Below, one piece after another: positions 20,639 to 30,971 of a stretch of DNA of 64,000 nucleotides. Position numbers and translations under genes: made by a program. The notes below the pieces were generated by a model, which was not told where the DNA came from, did not search any database, and saw only the letters and a list, made by a program, of their open reading frames with translations. The DNA is from Asparagopsis taxiformis (taxonomy: Eukaryota; Rhodophyta; Florideophyceae; Bonnemaisoniales; Bonnemaisoniaceae), in assembly GCA_030407315.1 (NCBI GenBank), contig JALQPE010002813.1:29991-93990 (forward strand), written 5' to 3'. How positions within the stretch are numbered: the stretch's first letter is position 1; each line of letters begins with the position of its first letter.

Positions 20639-22140
20639 TGTGATGGTGGGAGATCATCACGAGGGTTGATAGTTTGGTGTATATGATGATCATCTTCCGC
20701 TGGCAAAACGGTTGCAGTGGACGGGGAGGGTTTGCGACCAGTGTGTTTAATTTTAACGGCGACCAATAAGGAGAGGTCATGGGTGATGTCACGGGGCGTG
20801 ACCTGACCGGTAATCGAACAGCCAGCTGGGCACGGTGTGACCAATACGATGTTTGCCAAATCAACAAGGGTTTCGTACTGAATTGCGAGTGGCGCAGCGA
20901 CGCGACGATGATAGTTGCATGCTAAATTTAATTCGTCGTCGTGTGATTACAGAGCACCCTAGCTGTACACAGGTGCGGGGAGGAGGCCATTGTCCCGCGA
21001 CGGCGACCCGACCAGACAAGTTGATCGTGTGGAAACAGTAGACGCAAGAATAAAAATCGTCTGCACAAACTCAAGACGGGCGAGTGGTATCCCAAGCGCT
21101 CCCATCGACGAACGGTGTAAATCGCCGCGACCGAGTTGCGCACCGACGGGTGCGGACGTTGGGAAAACGTCCACTCGCTGCACCCGCCAACGGACGTGCA
21201 AGAGGGCACGCGCGAGCCCCCTGCATCGCACCGGATTTGGTCGCCACAATCGGGCCATTTCCATCGTCGAGATTATGCTTCCAGATATACACGTGTACAA
21301 GGCTATGTGATCACGCGTGCTGAGTACGTAGCGGCGTGCGGTGCGGTGCGGTACTACACTACCTCTACGGCGAGCGCGGCGCGGGGGCGTCGACGAGCCG
21401 TGGCGGCGCGCGTGGATGCACGTGATGGCCGCTTTGGATTGAATGGGCGATTGTTTGTAACCGACCGTTCGTTCGGACGGGGCCCAGCCCGACGCGGTTG
21501 CGGACGGGTGCGTGTGCGGCGCGGGCATGGTGTGTGGCGGCGCGGGATTGAAGCATTGAGAGAAACCAATGAATGGGGCCGGTTTTTTGCCACTGCAATC
21601 GACAGGAGGAGCCAACGGATGATGTTTTCCCAGACGGTCGGTGTATGTGGGAAACATTGCCATCGGGAGTCAATTACACCGATATACAGGACATCGCCCG
21701 TCTGGTCGCTTCGCGTTGCAACCAGCGGCAGTTTCGAATGCGACGAGCGCTTGCGCCCACTGGACATTACAGCAATCGGCTGACGAAATGCGTGACACAC
21801 TCGTGTCGTACACGTGCGAACCATGACAGGCGGCGGGAAAGAATGCCGCATCATGATGACTTACCTCAAATTTTCCCTATTTTTAAAACAATTAAATACT
21901 CATGCCAGCTCATAAGCAACACAACCAATTACCAATCATATATCTTTCCAAACATACACTTGTCCTCCCCCCATTCGCCGCCCTCCCCGCAATATTGCTG
22001 TCGCAAAATAGGCCTCTTTCAACCTGCCACGACCGTCTCGTCTCGCCACGTCCGCATCTACAATATCTGTCTCACGCGCCTCATCTCTGCATGCGCTAAT
22101 CTCCTCTAGTCCGTCCCCGTTTGCTACTCACCGCGCAAAC
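20639..22140. other. divergent spacer between zinc-finger genes 3 and 4
   Basis: About 1.5 kb carrying the two promoters. The middle (about 20,960-21,560) is GC/CpG-rich and holds long overlapping ORFs on both strands (up to 234 codons) with Arg/Ala/Pro-rich translations. I read these as composition artefacts. No TATA box stands out. Confidence 0.45.
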
Positions 22141-24468
22141 ATGGCCGCTCCCCCGTTTCATTGCCCACACAGATGCTCCTGGCAGGAGATATGGGCCTTT
22201 TTCATGCAAGCCCCCGCCGCACGTGACTGGCTTTTCCAGCCCCAACCGCCGCCCATCTCCCATACCGTCAACGCACTTCGTTCCAACCCGCTTCTTGTCG
22301 GTTTCATATTCGGCGACGTGGACCACAGACAAACCCATACCTATCCCGATATCGGTGATCTCCATTGCATCCACTCGACTTCCGGCGATGCCATACTCGG
22401 CTTCCACTATGGCTACCAGAATATACAACCGTTGATTCCCATGCTCTACCAGGTTTCTCAAGACCCTATCTTGAAAAATCCCAAGGTTACCGCAAGAAGA
22501 TCCATCAAACAACGCTCCCCCTTCCCCGATACTGATTGCTACTTCGCAATCGAGTTCAGCTGGCTCCAATCCGGCGTGCTCAGCGTTGCCACAAATATTT
22601 ATCCCACCTCTTCTCCATCGCATCTTCAGCAAACCACGCCGGAGGCCTATTTGAACTATGCCAATAACAGAATCTTTTCTCCATCAACCGCCAAACGCCT
22701 CATGGCCATACACCAACGCTATTCGTCCGCTCCATATTCGCCGTGTAGTGCTTTACCATCCGACTTTCTCGACCCGCCGGACGACTGTTATAACCTGAGC
22801 ATTACCGAACCGGAAATGACCGCCCACTCCGTAGCCCTCGCCCAAACACAGCTCAATACCACCCCGCGTGCAAAATTCACTGTAGAAGAACATTTCCAAC
22901 CGTCGGCTATCGAAAACGCACGTTCGCCCGTGTCCAAAAGACCGCGCGCTTCCAGTAGCACAATCACAACTCCGCTTTCACTGGACGCTTTGGAATTGTG
23001 GGATACCTATGCTCAGAAGACTGCACAGTCTAGACGCAATGGTATTTACAACACCGTCTTGACAAAGAGGTTCGGAGGTGCAGACGCAAAGTTCATTTCT
23101 TTGTACGCCCGTTCAACAAATTATACCCTTCTTTCAACCATGGGGCTCAACACGCACGGCAGGATACAACGCCTTTGCTCGCAGCTTGGTATTCATGTAC
23201 CGTCGCCGATGTTGGACACCATGCTCCAAAATGTATATCAAGATGTTGATGTCGGTGAAGTTTTCGACTCCCAGAGCGTGTTCTACCAGGACGGCCAGGG
23301 TAGCCGGTTATTTGATACCGTAGTTCAACCCAACCACCAGCTACTTTGCGAATACAACGAATCCGATGAGATTCCTTGTAACGAGGCACTGCAGCACTTG
23401 TTCCAAGTTTCTAATCCAGGCACTATGAACACTCTTGTGCCAACAACTACCTCCGCCTACAGAGTACAACTTGATCGAAACGAGCCATCTGATGTGCCTC
23501 CTGCATGCAATGAAACAGGCATTGTAGAACTCGACGCTTCCGAACCTATCCCACTCATCACACACACTCCGTCAGTATCTTTCACAACTGAGCAGGAAAG
23601 CATGCCGAGCGGTGGCACGCGACAGGGGTCAACAGTGAGATTACCAAAACGACAGCGCCATTCTATCTCTGTTTCTGCGTTACCGTCTGCACCCGCAAAC
23701 ACAACCCATCTATTAAACGCATCCAAGTTGACCGAATCACAAGATGAACATAATCCATGGGTATACAGCGACGCTCCACAACAAGTTGCAGTACAACCGA
23801 CGAGCTCATTGCCGCCGCGTCCACCTCGAACGATGGTGTCAAATCGAAGAAACAACTCAATCGCCTCTGCCCATATTCCGTTCAGTGAACACAAAACGGG
23901 TAGCTCATCTATATCCACACGAGTCGCAGCGTCAGTAAGTGGCGTCAATATTCCTCCAGAAGATTGCGAGACCAAGACTGTCGAGCTAGGAAGCAGTAGC
24001 GCGACAGTTTTGGAGTCAGAACATCTGACGGGTGGAGCATCTTTGCGAACGGAAACCACGACTGCCGGGTCTTCATTGACAAAGGAGAAATCGAACACGG
24101 TGTGGGTTTGTGACCGGTGCGGTGTATTGATACGCGGTAAGAAGGGCAATTTAAATAGGCACATCGCGAACAAACATGACAAGATACGAAACTTTGAGTG
24201 CACCGAGCCGAATTGTGGACGTAAATTCCAGACAAGACTCAACCTAGTAAGACACCATACGGCGGTGCATCTTGGACGGCCGTTTGCATGCAGCGAATGC
24301 CCGAGGACGTTCAAGTATGAGAATGACCTTGTGTTGCATGTGCAATCAGCGCATGATAATACTTCTGCAAAGTTAGAATGTGAGGTTTGTCGATGTTGTT
24401 TTGCCAGGCGGAGTACGCTGAACAGACATATGACCAAGGTACATAAGATGACGTTAGAAAACTCTTGA
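22141..24468 (+). CDS. C2H2 zinc-finger protein, paralogue 4
   Basis: A 775-aa single-exon gene, the most divergent of the four. The N-terminus begins APPFHCPHRCSWQEIWAFF, then VGFIFGDVD and EFSWLQSGVL. The block LCSQLGIHVPSPMLD is kept, but the acidic run is weaker (YQDVDVGEVFDS). The linker is Ser/Thr/Pro-rich with LPKRQRHS. The four fingers begin at about residue 655 with CDRCGVLIRGKKGNLNRH and end with STLNRHMTKVH. The fourth finger carries CRCCFARR where the others have CGSCFGRR. AATAAA occurs at 24479-24484. Role unknown. Confidence 0.9.
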   Translation: MAAPPFHCPHRCSWQEIWAFFMQAPAARDWLFQPQPPPISHTVNALRSNPLLVGFIFGDVDHRQTHTYPDIGDLHCIHSTSGDAILGFHYGYQNIQPLIPMLYQVSQDPILKNPKVTARRSIKQRSPFPDTDCYFAIEFSWLQSGVLSVATNIYPTSSPSHLQQTTPEAYLNYANNRIFSPSTAKRLMAIHQRYSSAPYSPCSALPSDFLDPPDDCYNLSITEPEMTAHSVALAQTQLNTTPRAKFTVEEHFQPSAIENARSPVSKRPRASSSTITTPLSLDALELWDTYAQKTAQSRRNGIYNTVLTKRFGGADAKFISLYARSTNYTLLSTMGLNTHGRIQRLCSQLGIHVPSPMLDTMLQNVYQDVDVGEVFDSQSVFYQDGQGSRLFDTVVQPNHQLLCEYNESDEIPCNEALQHLFQVSNPGTMNTLVPTTTSAYRVQLDRNEPSDVPPACNETGIVELDASEPIPLITHTPSVSFTTEQESMPSGGTRQGSTVRLPKRQRHSISVSALPSAPANTTHLLNASKLTESQDEHNPWVYSDAPQQVAVQPTSSLPPRPPRTMVSNRRNNSIASAHIPFSEHKTGSSSISTRVAASVSGVNIPPEDCETKTVELGSSSATVLESEHLTGGASLRTETTTAGSSLTKEKSNTVWVCDRCGVLIRGKKGNLNRHIANKHDKIRNFECTEPNCGRKFQTRLNLVRHHTAVHLGRPFACSECPRTFKYENDLVLHVQSAHDNTSAKLECEVCRCCFARRSTLNRHMTKVHKMTLENS

Positions 24469-24484
24469 ATTATATAGGAATAAA

Positions 24485-25403
24485 TCAAAGGTTCATGCTG
24501 TCTTAGTGTTGCGAAGAATCACAACGTTTCTTGATGGGGGAGAGGGCATCGCAGCTCGTGTGGAAGACATGAGCGCTGGGGATGGAAGCAGCTGTCTCTC
24601 GTCAAGGTTTTGGATAGTGCGATGATAAAAGGAACGTTGAAGATGCCCTGATATCGTTGAGATGTTGATGGACACACTCACGGTTCGTCGGCATCGAAGT
24701 GTGAATGATCGCCGGGTTGATGGGGCGGAACTGAGCGACTTTGATGAGACTTAAGTCTACACACAGCAGAAGAGTTGGACTCCTGAAATGTTATTTCCAA
24801 TTTGAAATACAAGGGGTAGCTATATTGTGTATTGCGCAGAATTTTCTTTTAAAATTTAAAAAATCAACGGCCACCATTGCCTTGCACTCCGCCGCCGTTC
24901 GTGTCTCATCTGTATTCGATTGGTCAAAATGAGTTGAACAGGAAATGATCCATGATTGGGCCGTTTATTTTTCATTCAAAATAAAACAACACAACCGCGA
25001 ATCATCTTCGTCCACGTTTCAGACAGTGATCATGACATGTTGTCAAATACACCGGGACATCTGTGCCCCTGTTTCGAGATTGTCTTTGTTGGGATATTCA
25101 TATCCCTCATCTCCTTCCTGACCAATCGGCTCCGCTCTGTTGGGATATCCATATCACCCGGCGACATGCCACCTTTAGTGTCTGCGCAGGCACAACCTTC
25201 TTTGTAGTCTAGCAGTCTTCATAGAACTTGACGAATGAGCAATGCGCGTTTCTATCTACAACAGTAGTGCTGGATACCCTTGGACCCGACTGTTCCTGAA
25301 CAAGAAAACTCCAAACTACATGTCATTTATTATCAGATTGCAAACTCGACAATTCATGCCCGATCAAAAGCTATAATCGAAACAGTGTCTCTTCAAACCG
25401 TAA
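24485..25403. other. no gene recognised
   Basis: Short ORFs only. TTGGGATATCCATATC-like repeats occur at about 25089 and 25140 (ttgggatattcatatc / ttgggatatccatatc), a short imperfect direct repeat. Confidence 0.4.
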
Positions 25404-25913
25404 TCACTTGCGGAGGTACGGCACGTAAAAGATCCTTCGCCTCGTCGCAACGGTCTTGCAATATCCCTTGCGACCCTTCCTAATCCACGGCACAACTCGG
25501 CGGCGCGAAACGCGTCGAATGCACATGAGCAGTTTTTTACCGAATTTCTTCTCGATTTTCTTCGCCAGATTCCTGTGCACACACACGTAGCGATGCACGC
25601 ATCTACGTTGCTTGCATTTGTATCCCTTGTTCCTCAGAAAATAGTAGCATTTTCCGACCCCTGCTTTTAGCTGTTTACAAGGGCACATCTTCGGGAATCT
25701 TCGACCCTTTGATTTTGCGTGTACGGATGTCGGGTAGTTGAACGTATTCTCTCGGTCCGTTTCTGTATCCATATCAGAGAAATCCAACGTCTTTTCAATG
25801 CTTATATCTTCAGTCGGCTTACCCATTTTGATTGTCTCTTTGTTCACGTGCCTGGTTTCTGCAGCATGTACAGAACAAGTCAGGAGAACAAGTGTTAGCA
25901 AGAGTAGTTTCAT
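25404..25913 (-). CDS. small secreted, basic, cysteine-rich protein
   Basis: The frame is open from a TTG at 25964, but the first ATG is at 25913 and gives 169 aa. It opens with a textbook signal peptide (MKLLLLTLVLLTCSVHA, cleavage before or after Ala-19). A ~50-residue acidic/neutral propeptide-like stretch follows, then a strongly Lys/Arg-rich mature part. That part has eight cysteines (CPC, KC, KC, RC, VC, MC, YC), enough for four disulfides. Dibasic and RRR sites could allow processing. I do not recognise the family. Possibilities include a cell-wall or extracellular-matrix protein or a defence peptide; nothing decides between them. Confidence 0.7.
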   Translation of the reverse strand: MKLLLLTLVLLTCSVHAAETRHVNKETIKMGKPTEDISIEKTLDFSDMDTETDRENTFNYPTSVHAKSKGRRFPKMCPCKQLKAGVGKCYYFLRNKGYKCKQRRCVHRYVCVHRNLAKKIEKKFGKKLLMCIRRVSRRRVVPWIRKGRKGYCKTVATRRRIFYVPYLRK

Positions 25914-26012
25914 AGTGGCTAGATGCTTTTCGAGTGTTGTGTCCTTTGCTTTTTGATTGTCCAAGTGGATACTGAGTACTTGGATTCTTGGAGTTGTTCT
26001 TCAACACCAATG

Positions 26013-26024
26013 GTATAAATAGTC
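26013..26024 (-). promoter_or_regulatory. TATA-like box of the secreted-protein gene
   Basis: On the minus strand the sequence reads CTATTTATACC, about 100 bp upstream of the ATG at 25913. Confidence 0.4.
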
Positions 26025-26103
26025 TTTGTGAATGAGTAGGAATAATCAGATTCTCAGAAATGGTTAAACTAGGAGAGTAGTACGTCCTAGTAAGTATCAA
26101 GGC

Positions 26104-26125
26104 GACTCTCTCTCTCTCTCTCTCG
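26104..26125. repeat. (CT)n microsatellite
   Basis: About ten uninterrupted CT units upstream of the secreted-protein gene (GA repeat on its coding strand). Confidence 0.9.
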
Positions 26126-26129
26126 TCGC

Positions 26130-26493
26130 CTAATTCATCGCTGGATTCGCTGCCAAAATGGCATGCTACACTCCGATGGAAAGTCACCCTGAAAAATTTA
26201 GACATCTCCCCAACGTGAACTGTCAAAAACAATTTTGTCTTTCATTGCAGTCCAGCATCCTGAGAGAATCTGAAATTATTAAATTTTTAACGCAGCTTCA
26301 ATGATGAGAACAGCGCTTTCAGTCAGTTATTGAAAATGTTCTAAATTACGCCAGGTGTCAAATGATTAACTCGTTATTCCTAAATTCAATTGGCCAACTA
26401 CCTCCGCCGCGTGCCTGTCACATGGTAACGCGGTTACCACAATGTCACTGGCGTTACGGTGTGTAAGTACTTACAAGCACGCCAGCGGATTCG
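26130..26493. other. no gene; flank of the copia nest
   Basis: No coding signal. It contains a GGTAACGCGGTTACC palindrome at about 26426. It ends at the left edge of copia element 3. Confidence 0.4.
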
Positions 26494-26514
26494 TGTTGGG
26501 TGTGAGTGTGTGCG

Positions 26515-26624
26515 TGAGGAATAACTTATACACTCTATATCTATACACTGTACAATTAGTATTTAACCGTCGGCCGCCAATGACCGCGATCAATAAACAG
26601 ACACATGAGAGCATTATCTCCACA
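26515..26624 (+). repeat. 5' LTR of copia element 1
   Basis: 110 bp, TGAGGAATAAC...TCTCCACA, with AATAAA inside (about 26591). Compared with the 3' LTR it lacks 47 bp at its start. Confidence 0.9.
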
Positions 26625-26638
26625 GGTTATCGGCCCAG
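26625..26638 (+). promoter_or_regulatory. primer-binding site, half initiator-tRNA-Met type
   Basis: GGTTATCGGCCCAG directly after the 5' LTR. It differs by one base from GGTTATGGGCCCAG, which is complementary to the anticodon arm of eukaryotic initiator tRNA-Met. Drosophila copia primes from that internal position rather than the tRNA 3' end. Confidence 0.65.
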
Positions 26639-26851
26639 ACGCAACCAACAAACCCGCCCACCATCCCGGCACATTGCCATCCTCTCTCTCATCCTTCAGG
26701 AGCGAAGCATTCTCCCGCCCTTCCTTTTCTTGCGGCGGCGCATACTCCCGCCCACAGCGTTACAACACCCCCTCTTTTTTTTCCTACCCTGCGGCGACGC
26801 ATCCTCCCGCCCAACATACGCCATACAACGCACACATCACTACACCTCACT

Positions 26852-27553
26852 ATGTCTACCACGCCGATTCCGAACTCGTCACAGCCTGTCCTACCACAGT
26901 TGGAAATACCAACCCTCACACGATCAAACTTCATTGCTTGGCGTTTGAGCGTTGAACACTTTGCTCGCTCCCTCGGCGTACTTTACTACCTGCACAAAGC
27001 AATACCCGTTACCGATTCACAACCGGAACTTGAATCGCACATGAACCGACACTCCCAAGCACAGTTGTTGGTCCTTACCACCCTGTCTCCTAACATAGTT
27101 GAGCAGTTCACCGACATCGACCTTCAAGGCCCTGTTTATCTGCTATTCGACAAAATAAGAACCAAACTCACGGCCCCTAACCCGGAGCATTCACCTCCTA
27201 ACCTCCGCAGACAAGCCCAAAACATAAAATGGAACTCATCTCTCACCGTAAGCGAATATTATGCCAAACATGAAGCAGTTCGCCTGCTAATGATTCGCTC
27301 CGATTACCCTGATATCTCTGACGAACAGAAAACCATCAGATTCATTCTCGAAGGTATTGAAAACCACCCCGACTGGACCACGTTTAACCAAATGATCAGC
27401 AACCACACTGATCTTAACCCTTCTCATAAATTCAGTATCAACCAACTCATATCGATGATGTCTAAACACGACGAAATTACCAAGCGCACGGCGACACCCC
27501 CTTATTCCAAACAACGCTTCCCCAAAAACTCCCAGAACGAAACGGACCTTTGA
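26852..27553 (+). CDS. gag: copia element 1 Gag
   Basis: 233 aa beginning at ATG 26852. It has the copia capsid (UBN2/retrotran_gag) pattern: IPTLTRSNFIAWRLSVEHF, then LRRQAQNIKWNSSLTVSEYYAKHE and DISDEQKTIRFILEGIENHP. The frame stops at 27553, before the zinc knuckle, which lies in another frame at about 27,657-27,715 (WCSYHGSPTH...C: C-x2-H-x4-H-x4-C instead of the usual CCHC). The same CHHC variant occurs in elements 2 and 3. Truncated relative to an intact Gag by a frameshift. Confidence 0.85.
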   Translation: MSTTPIPNSSQPVLPQLEIPTLTRSNFIAWRLSVEHFARSLGVLYYLHKAIPVTDSQPELESHMNRHSQAQLLVLTTLSPNIVEQFTDIDLQGPVYLLFDKIRTKLTAPNPEHSPPNLRRQAQNIKWNSSLTVSEYYAKHEAVRLLMIRSDYPDISDEQKTIRFILEGIENHPDWTTFNQMISNHTDLNPSHKFSINQLISMMSKHDEITKRTATPPYSKQRFPKNSQNETDL

Positions 27554-27656
27554 AAACAATTACCGCCCTCAACCTAACACATCATCACACCATGTCCCCT
27601 TCCGTTCTCACCGTTATCACTCACACACCCTGAGAAACCCACCTACGAATCACACT

Positions 27657-28366
27657 GGAATTTGGTGCTCATACCACGGCTCACCAACTCATTCCACAAA
27701 AAACTGCCGAGCACGCCAGTAATTTCTCGCCCGTCACAACAAACAAGAAAACAAAACAATCCTTCCGCATTCAAGATTGACAACACCCTTGATCCGCACT
27801 CACCACCTGAGTCAAACATAGACTCATCAGACTCTGTAAGTCACCTTGAAGCTAATTAATTCCTATTAGACTCTGGTGCTAACCCATCATACATCACTTC
27901 TCCCCTACCAGGAATGAAGGAAGTGAAATCTACCACAGTTATTGCCAACGGGCAAACTTCACCCACCACACATTCGGACAAGATCTCCCTCCCCATATCA
28001 CCCACTACGTCCCTTCCCGCACACACTTTCACCGTAGCGCCTCACCTTCATAAAAATCTGCTCTCGGTAAGCTAGATTGCCAAAACAAACGACATACTCT
28101 TCCAAAAAAAGCGCGCATTCATCACGACACGTTACAAGACACCTCACCGTCGCCAGGCATGTACGAAATGACTGTACCATCCCGGCTTCGCAATTCGGCG
28201 AACGCCGCTCGATCCTACACTCTGCCAACCAAACGAATGAAACAAAAAACCTTCCACACCAAAAACCCGTCGCATCCCAGCTGCCCCACTTCAAAAACCT
28301 ATACCCGCTCGTCTCAAACGAGCCTCGAAACCATCACGCAAGAGACATGCTAAACGAAAATTACCC
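27657..28366 (+). pseudogene. copia element 1 zinc knuckle and protease, broken
   Basis: Different frames carry the CHHC knuckle (27.66-27.72 kb) and the aspartic protease. The protease active site FLLDSGANPSYI (Asp codon at 27869-27871) runs open only to a stop near 28,073. Further pieces resemble the protease C-terminus and the linker to integrase. It cannot make a functional polyprotein without frame changes. Confidence 0.7.
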
Positions 28367-29551
28367 ATGCACAAACACCCCAACAAAAAAATTCACATCG
28401 ACCTTCCTTCCACCACCAGGGACTATTACAATTGGCACATTAAGATGAATCACATCCATCCCACCAAACTGCATCTCATGGCAAAACGCCAACTAGTGGA
28501 CAACCTACCACCTACACTCCTTCGCACGCCACCCCCATTGACTTGCTCGGGCTGCTCTGTCGGCAAGAAATCTGCCGCACCATTCCGACGCACCACTCGC
28601 CAAAGCAGCATTGGCACCCACTTACACACCGACATTTGCGGTCCGCTACCCACCACCTCCCTGGAAGACAACAAATACTTCATCACTTTCTTAGATGAGG
28701 GTAGCCGATATCTGAAAGTTCATTGCGCTCCTACAAAATCGGATGCAGCGTCATTCATAAAAACCCACATTAACACAACACACCATACCACACCTCACCA
28801 CATTGAACATTTCACATCAGACAATGCAAAGGAATTCTATTCGAAATCACTTACAACCTTCTATGATCAACAGCACATAGTCACACACCCCACAATCCCA
28901 CACACACCCCAGGAGAACTCCCTGGCTGAACGAATTAACCGTACAATCATGAACACAGCACGTGCAACACTACTATCCTCCAACCTCCCACTCGAGCTTT
29001 GGGACTATGCAGTCCTAGCAGCTACTGACACACACAACCACACACCACACAGCGTCACCAAACAACTTCCGGCAACCCTCTGGTTTGGATGCAAACCAGA
29101 AGTACATACCTTACTTCCCTTTGGCACTACCGGTTACATTCACAACCCCTCCCCACGTCACAAACTGGCACCGCGTGCCACCCTGGTTCACTATATTGGC
29201 CGCTATGACTACCGCCATTATCACGTGTACAACCCCAACACCAACCAGATCAGCCGCTGCCGCATTCGCGATTTCTCAACGTATGAACCTACAACAGACC
29301 CGGTAGTCACATCACAAGCCCACTCCACTACTGAACCGCTATTCACAGAACCAAAAACACTCGCTCAGGCTCGCAAGGCACCAGACGCCCACCAATGGTC
29401 AATCGCCTACAATAAGGAAATCAATGGCCTGGAAGCACGCGGCACACTCACATACATCCACAAATCCAAAGTCCCAGCCAACACACGCCTACTCCCCATG
29501 GGGAGTAGGCGTGTGTTGGCTGGTGGTGCACCACTACTTTCCTGCGCCTGA
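28367..29551 (+). CDS. pol: copia element 1 pol: pre-integrase and integrase
   Basis: 394 codons. Starts with the GAG_pre-integrase HHCC zinc motif (WHIKMNHIHP ... CSGCSVGK). The integrase core follows: D in HTDICGPL, D in TSDNAKEF, E in PQENSLAERINRT (DD35E). The end runs through the palindrome at 29474-29523, so the last ~25 residues are an artefact of the inverted duplication (PANTRLLPMGSRRVLAGG). The true frame continues in the ORF beginning at about 29,520. Confidence 0.88.
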   Translation: MHKHPNKKIHIDLPSTTRDYYNWHIKMNHIHPTKLHLMAKRQLVDNLPPTLLRTPPPLTCSGCSVGKKSAAPFRRTTRQSSIGTHLHTDICGPLPTTSLEDNKYFITFLDEGSRYLKVHCAPTKSDAASFIKTHINTTHHTTPHHIEHFTSDNAKEFYSKSLTTFYDQQHIVTHPTIPHTPQENSLAERINRTIMNTARATLLSSNLPLELWDYAVLAATDTHNHTPHSVTKQLPATLWFGCKPEVHTLLPFGTTGYIHNPSPRHKLAPRATLVHYIGRYDYRHYHVYNPNTNQISRCRIRDFSTYEPTTDPVVTSQAHSTTEPLFTEPKTLAQARKAPDAHQWSIAYNKEINGLEARGTLTYIHKSKVPANTRLLPMGSRRVLAGGAPLLSCA

Positions 29552-30971
29552 AAAGGACAGCAACGGCAAGCCAACCATCCGCAAAGTTCGCTGCACCATC
29601 CGAGGAGATCGACAAATCGAGGGCTTACATTATGATCCATCTGACCTCTCCAGCCCCGTTGCGCAGAGAGACAGCATCCGCTCTGCCCTTGCCCTTGCTG
29701 CAGCTCACAACTATTACACGTTCCACTGGGACTTAGAATCTGCCTTCCTCCATGAAGACTTTACAGAGCAACACCAACTATACGTCCGCCAGCCAAAACA
29801 ATTCGACGGCACCGAAAAATACCCAGACCATGTCGCCAAACTAACCGGGAACATGTACGGATGCAAACAAGCGTGCAAGATTTTTACAGACGGCCTCGCT
29901 TCATTCCTCACCAAAATGAAATTCACACGCCTCACATCAGACCCTTGTTCCTTTATCCTCCACGACGAAACACAAACAAAACTCTTTGTCTTACTCACCA
30001 TCACTGTTGATGACTTCTTAGTTGTCACAAACCACCCTCCCCTCTCTGACAAAGTCAAAACCAAACTCTCTCGCAAATACAAACTCAAGGATCTCGGCCA
30101 AGTACAGCACATACTCGGCTGGAAAGTCTCCCACTCTAATGACGGAATTAAGATATCCCAACCAAGCTACATCCACGATCTACTCCAAAAATACCGCCTT
30201 ACGGAAGCCAAGACGTCATCATCACCCATAGCATCTGAATTAATTACCCCAAACTCCACGTCCGCCAAGCCGCTTGACGAATCTACTCATGATTACAAAG
30301 GTTTGATCGGGTCACTGCGATACCTCGCTGATTCGACAAGACCAGATATATCCTTCATTGTCGGATTCCTGAGCCGCTCAGCTCATCAGCCAACCACCCA
30401 TGACTGGAAATCTGCACTACGCGTCCTGCGTTTCTTGAAAGGAACCATGACAACAGGAATCACTTACTCCCGAAAACTCTCATCCACACTCACCGCGTAC
30501 TCCGACTCTGACCATGCGGCATGTCCAAAAACTCGCCGCTCAACCTCGGGTTCAATTATCTTCTACAACGGTGCTCCCATCTCGTGGCAATCGAAACGCC
30601 AACGCACCGTATCACCATCCACTTTTGGAGCAGAATACATTGCCTCGTTTCACACAACCGAACTCCTCCGCACCGCCTCCAACTTCTTTACAGAACTCCA
30701 ACATCACGACGGCCAACCGATCCCACTCTTCATCGATAATGCTGCCGCCATCACAACCGCCAAAGCCAAATTTCCGACCCCCAAATCACGCCACATTGAC
30801 GTAAAATACCACTGGGTCAAGGAACAAGTGCGCAACAACTTCATTATCCCAACACACATTTCATCCTCGATGAATCCCGCAGATCTCCTAACAAAAGCCC
30901 TCAAACCGGCTCAATACACGTCAAAACTACCTCTTCTCCGACTAACAGCGTCCACGGCGCGCGGCGACTGA
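29424..30971 (+). CDS. pol: copia element 1 pol: reverse transcriptase and RNase H
   Basis: The ORF opens in the palindrome region and reads RT from about 29,530. It shows FHWDLESAFLHE (motif A), LTGNMYGCKQA, and the catalytic TVDDFLVV at the YVDD position. The Ty1/copia connection (RYLADSTRPDISF) and RNase H follow (AYSDSDHAACPKTRRSTSG, GAEYIA, DNAAA). The stop codon (30969-30971) lies at the very start of the 3' LTR. All catalytic residues are present, so only the palindrome separates it from integrase. Confidence 0.9.
   Translation: MAWKHAAHSHTSTNPKSQPTHAYSPWGVGVCWLVVHHYFPAPEKDSNGKPTIRKVRCTIRGDRQIEGLHYDPSDLSSPVAQRDSIRSALALAAAHNYYTFHWDLESAFLHEDFTEQHQLYVRQPKQFDGTEKYPDHVAKLTGNMYGCKQACKIFTDGLASFLTKMKFTRLTSDPCSFILHDETQTKLFVLLTITVDDFLVVTNHPPLSDKVKTKLSRKYKLKDLGQVQHILGWKVSHSNDGIKISQPSYIHDLLQKYRLTEAKTSSSPIASELITPNSTSAKPLDESTHDYKGLIGSLRYLADSTRPDISFIVGFLSRSAHQPTTHDWKSALRVLRFLKGTMTTGITYSRKLSSTLTAYSDSDHAACPKTRRSTSGSIIFYNGAPISWQSKRQRTVSPSTFGAEYIASFHTTELLRTASNFFTELQHHDGQPIPLFIDNAAAITTAKAKFPTPKSRHIDVKYHWVKEQVRNNFIIPTHISSSMNPADLLTKALKPAQYTSKLPLLRLTASTARGD
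29474..29523. repeat. perfect 50-bp palindrome in copia pol
   Basis: Arms 29474-29498 and 29499-29523 are 25-bp exact reverse complements with no spacer. Related copia proteins need no such sequence here. It is a local inverted duplication that splits integrase from RT. Confidence 0.95.

Noticed and set aside
20959..21783. Long opposing ORFs (215-234 codons) between zinc-finger genes 3 and 4
   Set aside because: They overlap on both strands in a GC-rich stretch, are Arg/Ala/Pro-rich and carry no motif.
23457..24488. 343-codon ORF antisense to zinc-finger gene 4
   Set aside because: It mirrors the conserved finger-coding sequence; the Cys/Leu-rich translation is a shadow.
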